Assembly (NCBI GenBank): GCA_950295325.1
Contig: OX485806.1
Coordinates: 19,284,001-19,344,000, forward strand
DNA length: 60,000 bases
From: Polytrichum commune
Lineage: Eukaryota > Streptophyta > Polytrichopsida > Polytrichales > Polytrichaceae
Direction: 5' to 3'
Both the position numbers and the translations under genes were made by a program. The notes beneath the pieces are model-generated. The model ran no database searches. It was not told the DNA's origin and worked only from the letters and a program-made list of their open reading frames with translations. This document shows, in pieces, positions 48,781-59,562 of this stretch; position 1 is the first letter of the stretch, and each line of letters starts with the position of its first letter.

Positions 48781-51052
48781 CTGAAATTGTTCTTTAATGC
48801 CTGCAAATACATAGAAGAGGCATAAGCCGAAAGGGCATTGAAACATGCATATCAATACCAACGAGAACGCATTGATCTTAGTCCTATGTATGTCTTCATG
48901 GACTGTCGACATTCAGAATACGTGGCTACTGTGTTGCTAGACTTCATTTGAACTCTAGAACAGTAAAGCTTACTGTACGAAAACCTCAGAAGAGACTAGG
49001 TGGCGGTTCTTCCAAACTCTCCTTATAAATTCGTTACGGTCAATTGAGTACATCTTCTCTCAACAAGGAAGCCATGAGTATTTGTGTGCGTGGAAACAAG
49101 AGAAAGTGATATTGAGCAAGCCTGAATACACAAAGATGAAATGCTTTAAATACAATGTGCACCAAACATCCTACCAGGGACGCCATTTGCAAGTGCGTAG
49201 TAACCTTCACAGCTCAAAGCATACTGTCCACCGCGCAACACTTCAGAGTCGATCTTTCGATCTCTTAAAAAGCTGAGCTAGCTGGAGGAAGGAACTCGAA
49301 GAAATTCGACCCCTATCATATGATTTGAGGAAGATGAACGCACTGACCTATTATAGTCGGCAACGCAACGCTTCGACACTTTGCACGCCTCAGTTGGTCA
49401 ATGCAGTGGTCCTGCCGCAAACGCACTCGTACTCCTTCCTGAAATTTTCGTTATAATTCCACCGAAAGCATTTCTCTAACTGTAAAGGGAAATGTACTCC
49501 TTATTGCACCTGCAGCCTCACGAAGCGGTACCGTGTACTGCTTTTCAGAGCATCTACGACCACGCCATGCAACTTCCATACCTGTACCACACTCCGACGA
49601 CGGCTACGTAGTGAGAGCAAAATTTAGATGCAGCTGCCACTGAGCTCGGGAGCTATCACAACACCTAAAAGCTCTATCACCCCTGGCCATTATCGCTATT
49701 AGAGAAACATGTGAACATCTTACGAAAGAGCCATGGCGAAATTTATGTAGAAATACACTTGCCAGAGCTGCTGGGAAGAAATAGTGATAACCAAACCGCA
49801 AACGCCAATTATCGATCGAAGTACACTAAAACCTATATCTCCGTGCCAGAGGAGGACCTTCCGCAAAGATGCTTTGAGTACTGCAGCCACACTCAAAACT
49901 GGAGAGGAAGTGACGCCGAGTTCTGAATTGCACCATTGATCTCCACAATGTCTTTACTCTGAGGAACCACAACTTCGGGGTTCCATGTCACCCGGGCTGT
50001 CAGTTCCTCGACTCTAAGGACAAACCAATTACACTCCTTCGACGACTACGTATTCAAAATCAAAACTTACATCCTGCCACTGAGCTCCGGAGCTATCACA
50101 ACACACAAAAGTTATATCACTCCTTGCCCCTACCCCTGGTAGAGGAATGTATGAAAAGCTTACGAAAAAGCCAGGGTGAAAAAAAAAACACTTTCCGGAG
50201 CTGCTGGTAAGAAATAGTCAAGCTTATCCATCACCAAAGTGCAAACGCCAGTTTATCGATCGAAGTACACCAAAACCTATATCTCCCTGTCAGAGCAGGA
50301 CCTGCCGCAAAGATACTTTGAGTACTGCAGCCACTCTCAAAACTGGAGAGGAAGTGATGCCGAGTTCCGAATTCTACCATTGATCTCCACAATACCTTTA
50401 CTCTAACGATCTACCACTTCGGGAGGCCTGTCAGTTACTCGACTCTAAGAACACTCCCATCAACTTACACACATACCTGCATTACACTCCTCCGACGACT
50501 ACGTAGTGAAAATCAAAGTTAGAAGCTGCCACTGAGTTCAGGAGCTATCACACACCTATGGGAGCCTAGCAGCTATCACCCCTGGCCCTTACCGCTACCA
50601 GAGGAATGTATGAACACCTTACGAAAATGCCAGGACGAAATGTATTGAAAAAAAAAAAAACACACTCTCCATTGCTGCTGGAAAAGAAACAGTCAAGCTT
50701 GTCCGTCACAACAACCAAACTGAAAACGCCAATTTATCCATCAAGAACAGTGCACTAAAATCGATATTTCCGTGTCAGACTCGCAACAGCTGCTGCAAAG
50801 ACATTCGAGTACCTAGGACGAGAGGAAGTGGCATGACCGTGTTAATTTGATGAATTGCACCATCGATCGCCACTGCAACGACCTACTCACTAGCTTACTA
50901 GCTAGCGACCATTTCTGAGGCTGCTGCATCATGCCGCCATCTTGACTGAACCGCCATCATCAACCACTCTCTCATCGCAGGCAGTGAAGCAAGAAGTTAA
51001 CAATTTAAAACCAAAGTGAGACGAAGTAGGTGGAAGTGCAAGGACTAATTAC
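48781..51052 (-). repeat. 5'-leader intron of the WEB gene with three units of about 440-450 bp
   Basis: 'gctgccactgag' with 'gagctatcacaacac' recurs at about 49628, 50075 and 50525. 'gaggaatgtatgaa' and 'cttacgaaaa.gccagg' follow. 'cgaagtacac.aaaacctata' and 'ggagaggaagtg.cgccgag' recur at about 49818-49920, 50265-50365 and, decayed, 50750-50840. The donor is GCAG/GTAATT (51053/51052) and the acceptor is at 48781. Another small leader exon inside cannot be excluded. Confidence 0.65.
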
Positions 51053-51310
51053 CTGCGGAGCGATCAACGAATTCTGGCGCTCATCATAGCGAACGTTATT
51101 GTGTGGCAGTGCAGACACGAGACGAGACTCCAAAAAGAGGGCGGAGAGCTCGTTGGGGAGCAGGTTAAGTCACGCTTTGCGGCATGTGCTCTCAGTCCCT
51201 GTGCAGATCGCGAGTGCCGGGCGCGGTGCTTGCTGTCTGTCTGTCTCTCTCTCTGTCTGTCTGTCTGCTGTTGCAGAATCCATGGCAGGAGCAGCGCGGC
51301 AGTAGGGGGC
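51053..51310 (-). other. Probable first (5' leader) exon and core promoter of the WEB gene
   Basis: Ends in CCGCAG/GTAATT at 51053. It contains (CAGA)n/(GA)n on the transcribed strand (about 51235-51268) and is GC-richer than its surroundings, as for plant 5' leaders. The transcription start cannot be fixed, so 51310 is nominal. ORFs on both strands here are microsatellite translations. Confidence 0.45.
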
Positions 51311-51405
51311 GGGGCGGGACCCGAGAGACGACCCATAACCGTGAGGATGCACCCATGCCCGTGAGGAGGAGCAGGGACCGGGACTCAACATTGGATCTCA
51401 AACGA

Positions 51406-51946
51406 ATGCCCCCTTCCCACCTGACTTTACCAAATAAGTGAGGTATTTCCTTAAACCCGGGTAAAGCTCCCTCGGTCAGTTATAGGGGAGGCATTTGGCT
51501 ATCCCAATGCACTTATAAGAGAACTTGCTCCAGCGATTGTCGAGTAGATTTCAGTTAAGTAGTTTTCACACATGTTCATTGTTTTATCTCCCATGCAATG
51601 GATGTTGGATAGTTTTCATCCCATCCCCAAATGCCTTACTACTCATCTATCTTACCATCGGTTTTTGGTAATGGAGCTCCTCCTGCCCTCATAGCTAAGA
51701 CAGATAACAACCAATCACAAGGGCGGGGAGGCAGCACTTTTAAAGGTCCTACATTCTTGCCTCATCTCCAGGTACCGACGGGAGGGTGGGTGGGTGGGTG
51801 GGTGGTTGAGGCTTAAAACCTTCACTTTTAAAGCATGCCACATCATTTGCCAACCAGGCCTGGGACTAGATAGTGTCGATGGTATGAAGGCCGTGTTTTT
51901 AGAACCAACTTTCAAGCTTAGCTAAAGTCAAGTGGGAAGGGGGCAT
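51406..51946. mobile_element. MITE with 24-bp terminal inverted repeats near the WEB promoter (541 bp)
   Basis: ATGCCCCCTTCCCACCTGAC continues to 51429 and is inverted at 51923-51946, with 23 of 24 positions matching. A (GGGT)n run (51784-51804) inside is a G-quadruplex candidate. No convincing target duplication, so superfamily is open. No coding capacity. Confidence 0.75.
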
Positions 51947-52960
51947 AAGGTAACCTTAGGTGATGGGTGTTATGTGGCTCATTTTCATAATCGGACCTCT
52001 ACATTTGATTGGTATGTGGCTAGCTTGGTGAGGATCAAAGAGCAAACATCATAAAGACACATATTTAAAAGAGATTATGATTTGACCCAAGTTTGAAGAC
52101 TGGGTCTCAAATTAGGAGTATTTTTTTGTTAAGTGGGAACATGTGTATCTCACTTGCAAAATATTTAAAATAGGGTGAGACCTAATATAAGCTACTTTTT
52201 TTTTGTGCAAGCAAAAAAATTGAAAATTATTCAATGTATTATAGCATCATTTCTACAAACTACGTTATAAGTACCATACGGTACCATGTAATATCATGTA
52301 TCACTTTTTTCTTGTAAAACTACATATAATGCATTGTGTTTAGGATAGAACAAACCTTACAGAGGTCACAAGGCTTTTCCACTCACATCCTCAACTCTCA
52401 AGCGTTTAGTAGTGTTCTTGTAGTGATCAATTGTGTTGTTGTATTGTTTTTGTATTGTTTAGTGGTGTTCTTATAGTTGAGTTCTTGTTCATCATGTTGT
52501 ATCCATGTCGTTGTTTGGTATCTCAATCCCTTGTCATTATTGTATTTCACCCCTTATCAACTGACTTAGTAACATAAGATAGCCCATGTCTTATGTTAAT
52601 GGGTTGTCTTATGTTATTAAGCATGTTAATAAAGGGTGCCTTAAAACACCACATATACAGTGATTCTAAACAACATAGAACATGAATTTTTTTAATTAAC
52701 ATAGTGTTAAATTTCTTTGTTGGATAGATAGATAGATAGAAACTCCGGTCCCTATTTAAAGGGGCCGGCGTGAATGAAGTGTCCGTTCGTATTGTCAAAT
52801 GACCCAATGCCTACCAGACAAGGGGAAATTTGGACAGTACTACTCTCCCCTTCCGGGGATGGACACTATAGTAACCGGAAAACAACAATAAAGGTAACCC
52901 TCCTTAGTTGTTTAGCACGTAGTTGCTGCAGTGTTGTAATATAAGTTGTAATTTGTTGTG
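51947..52960. other. Intergenic, no gene seen
   Basis: AT-rich, with (TAGA)n at about 52723-52740 and a 'aagataagac' pair of short inverted words near 52575-52620. ORFs are short and unsupported. Confidence 0.45.
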
Positions 52961-52969
52961 TTTGGTGGT

Positions 52970-53190
52970 CGCCAAGTCATGTTTCCTTGGTTGATTGAGG
53001 GAGGATGTTTAACTACATGTAGGCGGTCCGGGTTCGACTCCCGTTGAGTCCGTCTGAGCGTTTAGTGTGTTATACATGACTTGGTGCTACTAGTAATTTT
53101 AAAGGCAGGAAAATTGTACCAACCAGCCGGCTCCTACCCGTCTTCCTGAGCTATTGGTGTTAATATTGTTCAATAAATAAAGGACTATCT
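52970..53190 (+). mobile_element. Candidate tRNA-derived SINE
   Basis: GGGTTCGACTCCCG (about 53030-53043) is a near-perfect RNA polymerase III B box in its T-arm stem context. About 45-50 bp upstream, 'ccttggttgattgaggg' could be a degenerate A box. A non-tRNA body follows (CCAGCCGGCTCCTACCCGTC) and the 3' end is A-rich (AATAAATAAAGG). No cloverleaf can be folded well enough to call a functional tRNA gene. Target duplications were not resolved. Confidence 0.45.
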
Positions 53191-53254
53191 TGTGATCTTT
53201 TTCTTATCTTTGTTGTTTTAATTGTTTGTTTATTTATTTATTTATTATTCTGTT

Positions 53255-53893
53255 GGTATTGCTTGATTATTTTCAATACGTCTTTTATGTAAAAGAATTG
53301 AACTGGCATGTTGTATGGCAATGGTGTTTATTTCTTTGAATGTATGGTTTATAGAATTTTGAGATAGTTTGAATGTTTGTTCTAGTTGTTTCATTGACAG
53401 GGTGTGTGTGGTTCCTCTAGCTCCAGCCGAGATGACTATAAGTGGGTCTACTTTCCAGCCTTGTTGGGTGATGTCATTAATTAGTGGTTGGTATTTTTAA
53501 ATTTTATTGTCAATTGTATCTTGTGGGAATCTGTCATTTGTGTATGTGAATTCAATAAATTGTACCGTGAGGTTGTCTGTTGGGTGTGGTGGTGGGGTGG
53601 TGGGGTTCTTCGATACACAGGAGGTCGGGTTTAAATCGTGCGTTGCAGTGGCATCTTTGTTGTTCACATGTACATAGTAGGAGCCATGTGGGGACTGTAT
53701 TCTCTTGTGGGTTGTCGTCGAATGTCCCTGCATTCATGAGGATGTAGCATCTTGATTTTTGCGATGATAGGATTAGTTTTCTTAGTTCCCATACTGCTTT
53801 GTTATGCCTTTTGGTTCTTAGGGCATGTATATGGTGTTGATTGCATTTCAACAGTACATTTCGTTGGATACATATATTGGTCCTCCCAAATTG
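53255..53893 (-). pseudogene. LINE ORF2 C-terminal fragment with restriction-like endonuclease motifs
   Basis: On the - strand (53888 downward) the reading goes GRTNICIQRN, CNQHHIHALRTKRHNKAVWE, RCYILMNAGTFDDNPQENTV, CNARFKPDLLC. After a frameshift near 53590 in a G-rich run it continues TVQFIEFTYTNDRF. After a stop at about 53497 it continues KYQPLINDITQQGWKVDPLI and ISAGARGTTHT. PDLL followed about 25 residues later by IEFT fits a PD-(D/E)xK-type catalytic layout, as in site-specific LINEs. The reverse transcriptase is absent. It is cut on its 5' side by the pogo-like element at 53896. Confidence 0.55.
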
Positions 53894-53895
53894 TA

Positions 53896-54787
53896 CAGTC
53901 CACCCTCTATAAGTGTTACCTCTATTAGTGTTAAAATTCCATAAGTGTTAACATTTTTTCTACTCCCTACTTGGGGAGACTACAATAACGTTAAGTGTTA
54001 AGTGTTAAGTGTTAACTGATTGGCTACTCCCCTCCTTGTAATTTTGCCCTCTATATCTGTTAACTTATTATTATACTATATAATACCATACAATACAATA
54101 TACTATAACATAGCACATGTAATATACTGTAACATACTGTAACATACCCCCCATTTAGAAATTATTAGGGTTTAGGATATTGACTGCAAGTCCCTCCCTC
54201 GTCAACTCAGTTTACCCTAGCAGGTTGAGCTAGTCTACCAGCGTTCGAATTTCTGAGAATGTTGTTTTCGAATTTCAGATTTGTATGGCGAATCACATAC
54301 CATTAGAAAGCTATTGAGAAGACGATTCCAATGGTAGTAGTTTTGTCGAATTCCGACTTCTAACAAGTGAGTTATGGTTGGCCGAAATCTGCCTTCCAAG
54401 TCTCCCGCGGCAGCGGTGGCGAGTTTTGTCTGATTAATTTTGAGGGTGTTGTATTATTTTTTGTGGATAGGGTTTGTGTCCTTGTGGTTTAGAGTCAGTT
54501 TGCATCTGTCTTTCAATTTAATCTAGGACAGTAGAGATGGGGAAGGCTTCAGAGTTCAGACCTCTATAGATGCCTTCTTCCATCCTAGAGGAGTGGAAAT
54601 GGAGGAGTGAGACTCCTCAATTGTATTTTGGAACTTCATTTGGTATTATAACAATATTTTACTTGTGTTACATTTATACGTGTTATGTTTTGATTTGTTA
54701 AACTCTATATTTCTATAAGTGTTAACACTCTATAAGTGTTAACAATATTACCACTCCCAATTGTTAACACTTATAGAGGGTGGACTG
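53896..54787. mobile_element. Non-autonomous pogo-like (Tc1/mariner) element (892 bp)
   Basis: CAGTCCACCCTCTATAAGTG starts it and the exact inverse ends it. TA flanks both sides (53894-53895, 54788-54789). CAGT...CTCTATAA ends are characteristic of plant pogo-like elements. 'ctataagtgtta' or a close variant is repeated about three times inside each end, as subterminal binding sites would be. An AAGTGTT micro-repeat lies at about 53993-54018. There is no DDE transposase ORF. Confidence 0.8.
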
Positions 54788-54789
54788 TA

Positions 54790-56101
54790 CTCACTATTGA
54801 GTGTAGTAGTTATTAATATTAGAAGACATAGTCCAATGATTCTTGAGTTCAATGTAGTTCCATTAAAGGGGTGATTGTGGACCCCGACTTTCTTGGACCC
54901 GGGTCCCCAAGGTCAACCCACCCCAATTGGACCTTATTTTCAAACTCAAGATGGACTCAAGCTTGAAGATTAGTTTCTCAAACTATGAGGAGTATATTCT
55001 TGAGTGGGAATTGTTGAGATTGGGCAAAAAAGTGATGCGACATTAATGCCACTTCGTTTTTTCAAATCTTGGACCCAAAGCCAAGTGTTAGTAAGCTCCT
55101 TAGACCCAAAATTATGCTCTCAACCAATAGGATCACTCAATTTTAAAGTTTCTTTGGTCTTGGACCCTAGTGTAAACCCACCCTTAACCATTGGTCAACA
55201 TGTATCCAAGTTTAACTTGGGTATCCTTCAATATGATTGAATTTAAACAGGTTGGGCAAGTATTTTATTTTGTTAATAATCTCCAAAATTTTATATTAAA
55301 TCATAATTTATTAAAAAAAATAACCCTTCAGTTCTAGAGTTTTGTAATAATATAAAAGAGAACAACAACTGGTTTTTGGCTATTTAGAAATATTCAAAGA
55401 ACCGTTGATTTTTCTAAAAGGTTATTTGACTAGGTTTTGGTTATTTTTAGAATTGTGGCTTGAATTATATTTGGTTAATTGAAATTTTGGTCACTATGGT
55501 TGGAATTTAAAGAATCACCTTAATAATCAATGGGGGCTTGGTGCCAATTCTTCAAGTGAAAAATATCTACATTGTGATATTCAGAGTAACACATTGGGAT
55601 ACTTTAGATATTAGTCTTGCGTTTTTGTATGCGAGGAGAAGATATTTTTGAGCATACTAATGGCAAGCGTCATGTGTTTACATTTTAGTATGCAAGAGGA
55701 AGACATTCTTGAGCACACTAATAGCAAGTGTCATTTGTGACACTATTGAACATACTCATGCCTAGATATTAGTAAGTGCACTTGAACACCAAGTGTCATG
55801 AGGTGACACTAATGGTGAAGATGTTGGTCATTAGCGTAACCTAGGATACAACTCAAATAGGGTAAGTGACACTATTACGCATGTGAAACGAAATACCATA
55901 AATGATGTAGTGGTGCTTCCTCCCTATGGTTCACATGGTTATATGAACCAACTACTAATAGGATTTGTATTTGCTTCTTTCATTCGACTACCTCCTAACA
56001 ACTTGTGTTGATGAACGGAATCATATTGGCAATCAACGGGCGTGACACTTTGAGACCTCTAGGCATCTAGTTTACGCCCTTTGCAAACAGTGTACATACA
56101 G
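54790..56101. repeat. Dispersed repeat copy (about 54950-55180) and unassigned intergenic DNA
   Basis: About 54950-55180 resembles 7000-7230 and 23750-23900 ('ccacttcgttttttcaaatc', 'tggaccctagtgtaaac'). Two short direct copies of 'gagca.actaat.gcaag.gt' lie at about 55652 and 55709. The ORF at 55004-55240 is repeat sequence. Confidence 0.4.
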
Positions 56102-56432
56102 GGGTGGGACTCTTCATTGGAAACCTAAACGGCATGTGTGGGTCATTATGAAATTAAACCCCCTATATATGAGAAGCCTATAGGAGAAAAATAGATGTAT
56201 ATGTACTAACAACATGCTAGAAAATGGACTCATGTATTTATACTAAGCTTTTCAATTTAATGTGATAAATGCCTCCACTACATATACAAAGTATAAATCA
56301 TGAACTAAAAAGGCTTTTATTACATGTAAAATCCAGTTTCACTTTCCAATGAGAAAATCATTGAACATTTTTTCATCCATAGCATGCAACTCAACGATTG
56401 TATCAAACAAACAAAGACAAGAGCACAATAAC
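56102..56432. repeat. Dispersed 335-bp repeat, copy 2 (pair with 35570-35905)
   Basis: See copy 1. Both end near 'caagagcacaataac', after which the sequences diverge. Confidence 0.6.
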
Positions 56433-57880
56433 TTAGTGACAATCTACAAAGAAAAACTAAAGGAAGCCCACAAGAGCTCTAAGAGCCTCTCGTTCGTAAA
56501 AACCTAGAACCCAAATTCAAACCCTAACAAGAACAGACATGCTAGTCATTAAGGACTATGAACATATGACAACAATGGATGAAAACTTGAAGTGGATGAA
56601 ACTAACACCTTTATTGTCAAATTTTTCTCTAAACTTTAGGGCCCCCTCTTGTACATCTACCTTTACTTCAAAAAAAAACTTAATATCCTTTTAAACAAGA
56701 CTAGGATAAGTGACCTATAACCATGGTTTACAAGTGAAAGGACATCTCTCCCATGAGGAAGGCTATGGATTTGTGGTGTCTCCGTAAACTCATCCATTGC
56801 GAAGGTCAAAATGTAGTGAATTATATTATATCTTATAAATGTGTATATTTAGACTATTTGACTCCAGAAATAGTGTCAAAGACACCGTATTAGTGTAGTG
56901 TTGTTGAATTGGAATGAATTAACCCTCAATCTTGTAGGATTTTTTTTTCGTTGGAGCCCCTTCATCCACAATAGAGGAGTTTACATAAGGTATAGGGTGT
57001 TGAAACCCCACCCAAAAGAAACGCCTAAAAACGCCTCCCAATCACCAACTCTCTACTACCTTGAACCATTCCCCATGGTTGGCCAAGGCCCATGGAGTGG
57101 CATGTTTAGGTGCCATTAGTGGGTGCCACGGCATACCAGCCTCCACTACCTTCATATAGTTCCACTCTATCTTAGTTCCACTCTATCTTAGGTCGCTTCA
57201 AGGTGGGTTTAGGGTGACTTGTCAATGCCTATTCTAGCCATTCTATTCAATGTGCATGTGTGTGTGTTGGGGATGGGGGGGGGGGGGTCCTCGAGCCCAC
57301 AAAGCCAAGGGGTGAGTAATGGGTACAAAGGAGTCAGTTTTGGGTAGCAAGGGGGTTGATGCCCGAGATGCAAGGGGACGATTCTACAACTGAATTGCAT
57401 GGGATCATGGCGGTGGCCATGTTGGGCTTTGATCTAACTTGGGTCCAGAACTCAACTATGTTGTGTTGGTTCTAGGCAATGAAGAAGGGGGTCCTCATCA
57501 CACGCAAGGTCGTCATACCCAAAGCCTAGGGATCGGTTTAAGGAAGCTAGTGGTTTTGACTTTGAATACTCATCAAATATTCGATTGAGGCTAAAAAAAA
57601 ATCGTTATACTTATTTTAAGTGCAAAGGCTAATATGGATTCTTTGTAATATCAACCATATAGCCATATGTTTGTGCAATAGCTTAAAGTGTTGGTTTAAG
57701 CACCCTCTACCTTAGACGCCATGAATCCCAGGACCATGCGTAAGGGTGTGTATAGTTGTGGATATTGGCCTGCGGCCGTGACCCATGAGGAAGTGGTCTA
57801 ATACCGTGAGAGAGTATCCATAACCGTGAGAGAGTACCTATAACCGTGCTGCCAGATTCCTGATGATGTTGCTGGTATAG
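56433..57880. other. Intergenic, no gene seen
   Basis: Contains a G tract (about 57276-57288), a (TG)n just before it, and two direct copies of 'ataccgtgagagagta' near 57802-57838. About 56780-56960 resembles 15840-16050. No supported gene. Confidence 0.4.
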
Positions 57881-57889
57881 AGACTCCTC

Positions 57890-57953
57890 CCCCTTTGCTT
57901 GGCCTTTGCTCTTCCTAATAATAAGTTAGGCAACAAGGAAGAGCAAGGGCTAA
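57890..57953. repeat. Short imperfect hairpin, 24-nt arms
   Basis: TTTGCTTGGCCTTTGCTCTT and its inverse (AAGAGCAAGGGCTAAGCAAG) pair with three mismatches around a loop of about 18 nt. Size and pairing are within the range of a small-RNA precursor or a chance foldback, with no other support. Confidence 0.5.
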
Positions 57954-59100
57954 GCAAGAATAACAATCATGTGACAGCCAAATTTTGTATCCTTCAACTA
58001 GAATTTCTCTATGATTGATGTACTAGAAATGGGTACACCGTTTTATGGTATTTAGTGTCGCTTACACTTTGCAATCACGCAATTGCAACAACAACGTTTT
58101 ACTCTAGACTTCGTGTCTTACTAGCAACGGTTGAATAGGTTGGGTTGTGTGGGCATTAGACAACATAATTGACTTTACTTGATCATATATTAGATGGTCA
58201 ATGGAAAAGTTAATTCCGAATAGTAAGTGACAGTAAATACCCTAAGTACAATATTTCATGTAGTTAGGGTTTCATAAATCATATCATTAGGAGATACAAT
58301 AAGGATTCAACGAGCCTTGTGGCAGGTTCATATTTTCTTGGATGTCCACCTAGATAATGGATTGCCCACCCATTTCGTTACATGGCATGTTACATGCCAT
58401 GTGATATGGCACATGGGTTGTCCAACTAAGGGTCATCCATTCACTGATCATAGGTAGCTTTCGTTGCTTGGGTTGGGATGGTTTGCAACTATCCATGTTC
58501 TTTTTAAAATGTCGGCACCAAATCCAAGTGCTAAGTGGCGGCAACAAACATTTGTGAGTTGCCATTGCATTGCAATGAAGTGCTCACATGTTGATACACT
58601 CTTGATATGTTGGTAATTGGTGGATCCTCGGAGGATCCCCATCGTTGGATTTGGATAACCCAAGATTTTTATGTTGTCCTTGGGCAACATAGAAAATAAT
58701 TAATTAATTAATTAAATTAAATGTTCTAATTATGACCAATTCCAGTAACAAATGGGGACTTAATACGACCTCCCCAAGGCCTTTTGGAAGCCCTGTTATT
58801 ATTCCCCCTAATAATTATTCCCCTTATCATGTAGCATGCTAGCACACACTACAAGCATATGCATCATGGGCAATTGACATGCGTTACTGAAAACTCATCC
58901 TACATCATTGAAGATTATGCAAATCTATCACATTGGTAGATTTACATTGTTCCTTGACCACTATAAGGCGATTACCTAGGTCGCATATGTTGATACTCAT
59001 AGATTCTCCAAAAACTTAGAGGGGCTTCTAATAATTTCATGGCCCGCAATAATAACAAATGGACGGCCATGGCTACGAAAAGACTCGAGTGGGCCTTCCA
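57954..59100. other. Intergenic, no gene seen
   Basis: A palindrome CATGGCATGTTACATGCCATG-like word lies at about 58381-58402 and an (AATT)n run at about 58697-58715. About 58840-58980 is a diverged copy of 17490-17650. The - strand ORFs at 58350-58690 overlap each other in different frames. Confidence 0.4.
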
Positions 59101-59562
59101 AGGAGGCGCTTGGACTCCATCTTTCAACCTCATCAACAACGTTGACATCAATAATGACCGTTTGTTCTTCCTCCCGGCCCCTCTTTAAAAAGCACAATTC
59201 CCTTCAAGACCCGCCTTCGTGCTCCGTGAGCTCAAAAGAGATGTACAATTTGACACGTTCATTCCCCCAAACAAAGCACTTATGGAACTCGGTCACCGCC
59301 TCCCTCTCGGCCTTATTACTTCGATCGATCAATCAATACATTGAGTCCCCTCGAAAAGGGCCCACTCCGGATCATTTCTCGGGCACACCCTCTACATCAT
59401 TGGGTTCATTATACGACGGTCGATCAAAACATGATTCAAGTGGGACTCGGGGACGGACCTCAAGTAAGGCACGGGGTTGCAAAAAACACATCATGGTGCA
59501 CTCTTTCAACCTTAGTTGACCCATCCCATACAATGGAAAGAGAGATGGAGACGGTCAAATAA
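59101..59562 (+). pseudogene. Possible decayed coding fragment, weakly cupin/DUF985-like
   Basis: Different + frames each stay open for 60-125 codons here. One reads PLEKGPLRIISRAHPLHHWV then NMIQVGLGDGPQVRHGVAKN. This loosely recalls the LEKG..SHFHRI, W.HF and GQ.PQ.VVP segments of cupin_5 (DUF985) proteins. Metal-binding residues cannot be assigned and the best match crosses frames, so at most this is a pseudogene. It could equally be chance. Confidence 0.15.

Noticed and set aside
53020-53050. Functional tRNA gene suggested by the GGTTCGACTCC B box
   Set aside because: Only the T-arm is convincing. Acceptor and anticodon stems cannot be folded, and the sequence continues as a non-tRNA body, so a SINE is a better reading.
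35570-56432. One 20-kb LTR retrotransposon bounded by the two 335-bp repeats
   Set aside because: The interior holds a normal host gene (WEB) and several unrelated MITEs, with no gag-pol, primer-binding site or polypurine tract.
59142-59519. 125-codon + strand ORF as a real gene
   Set aside because: The weak cupin-like words lie in another frame and cross frameshifts. Kept only as a very low-confidence pseudogene.
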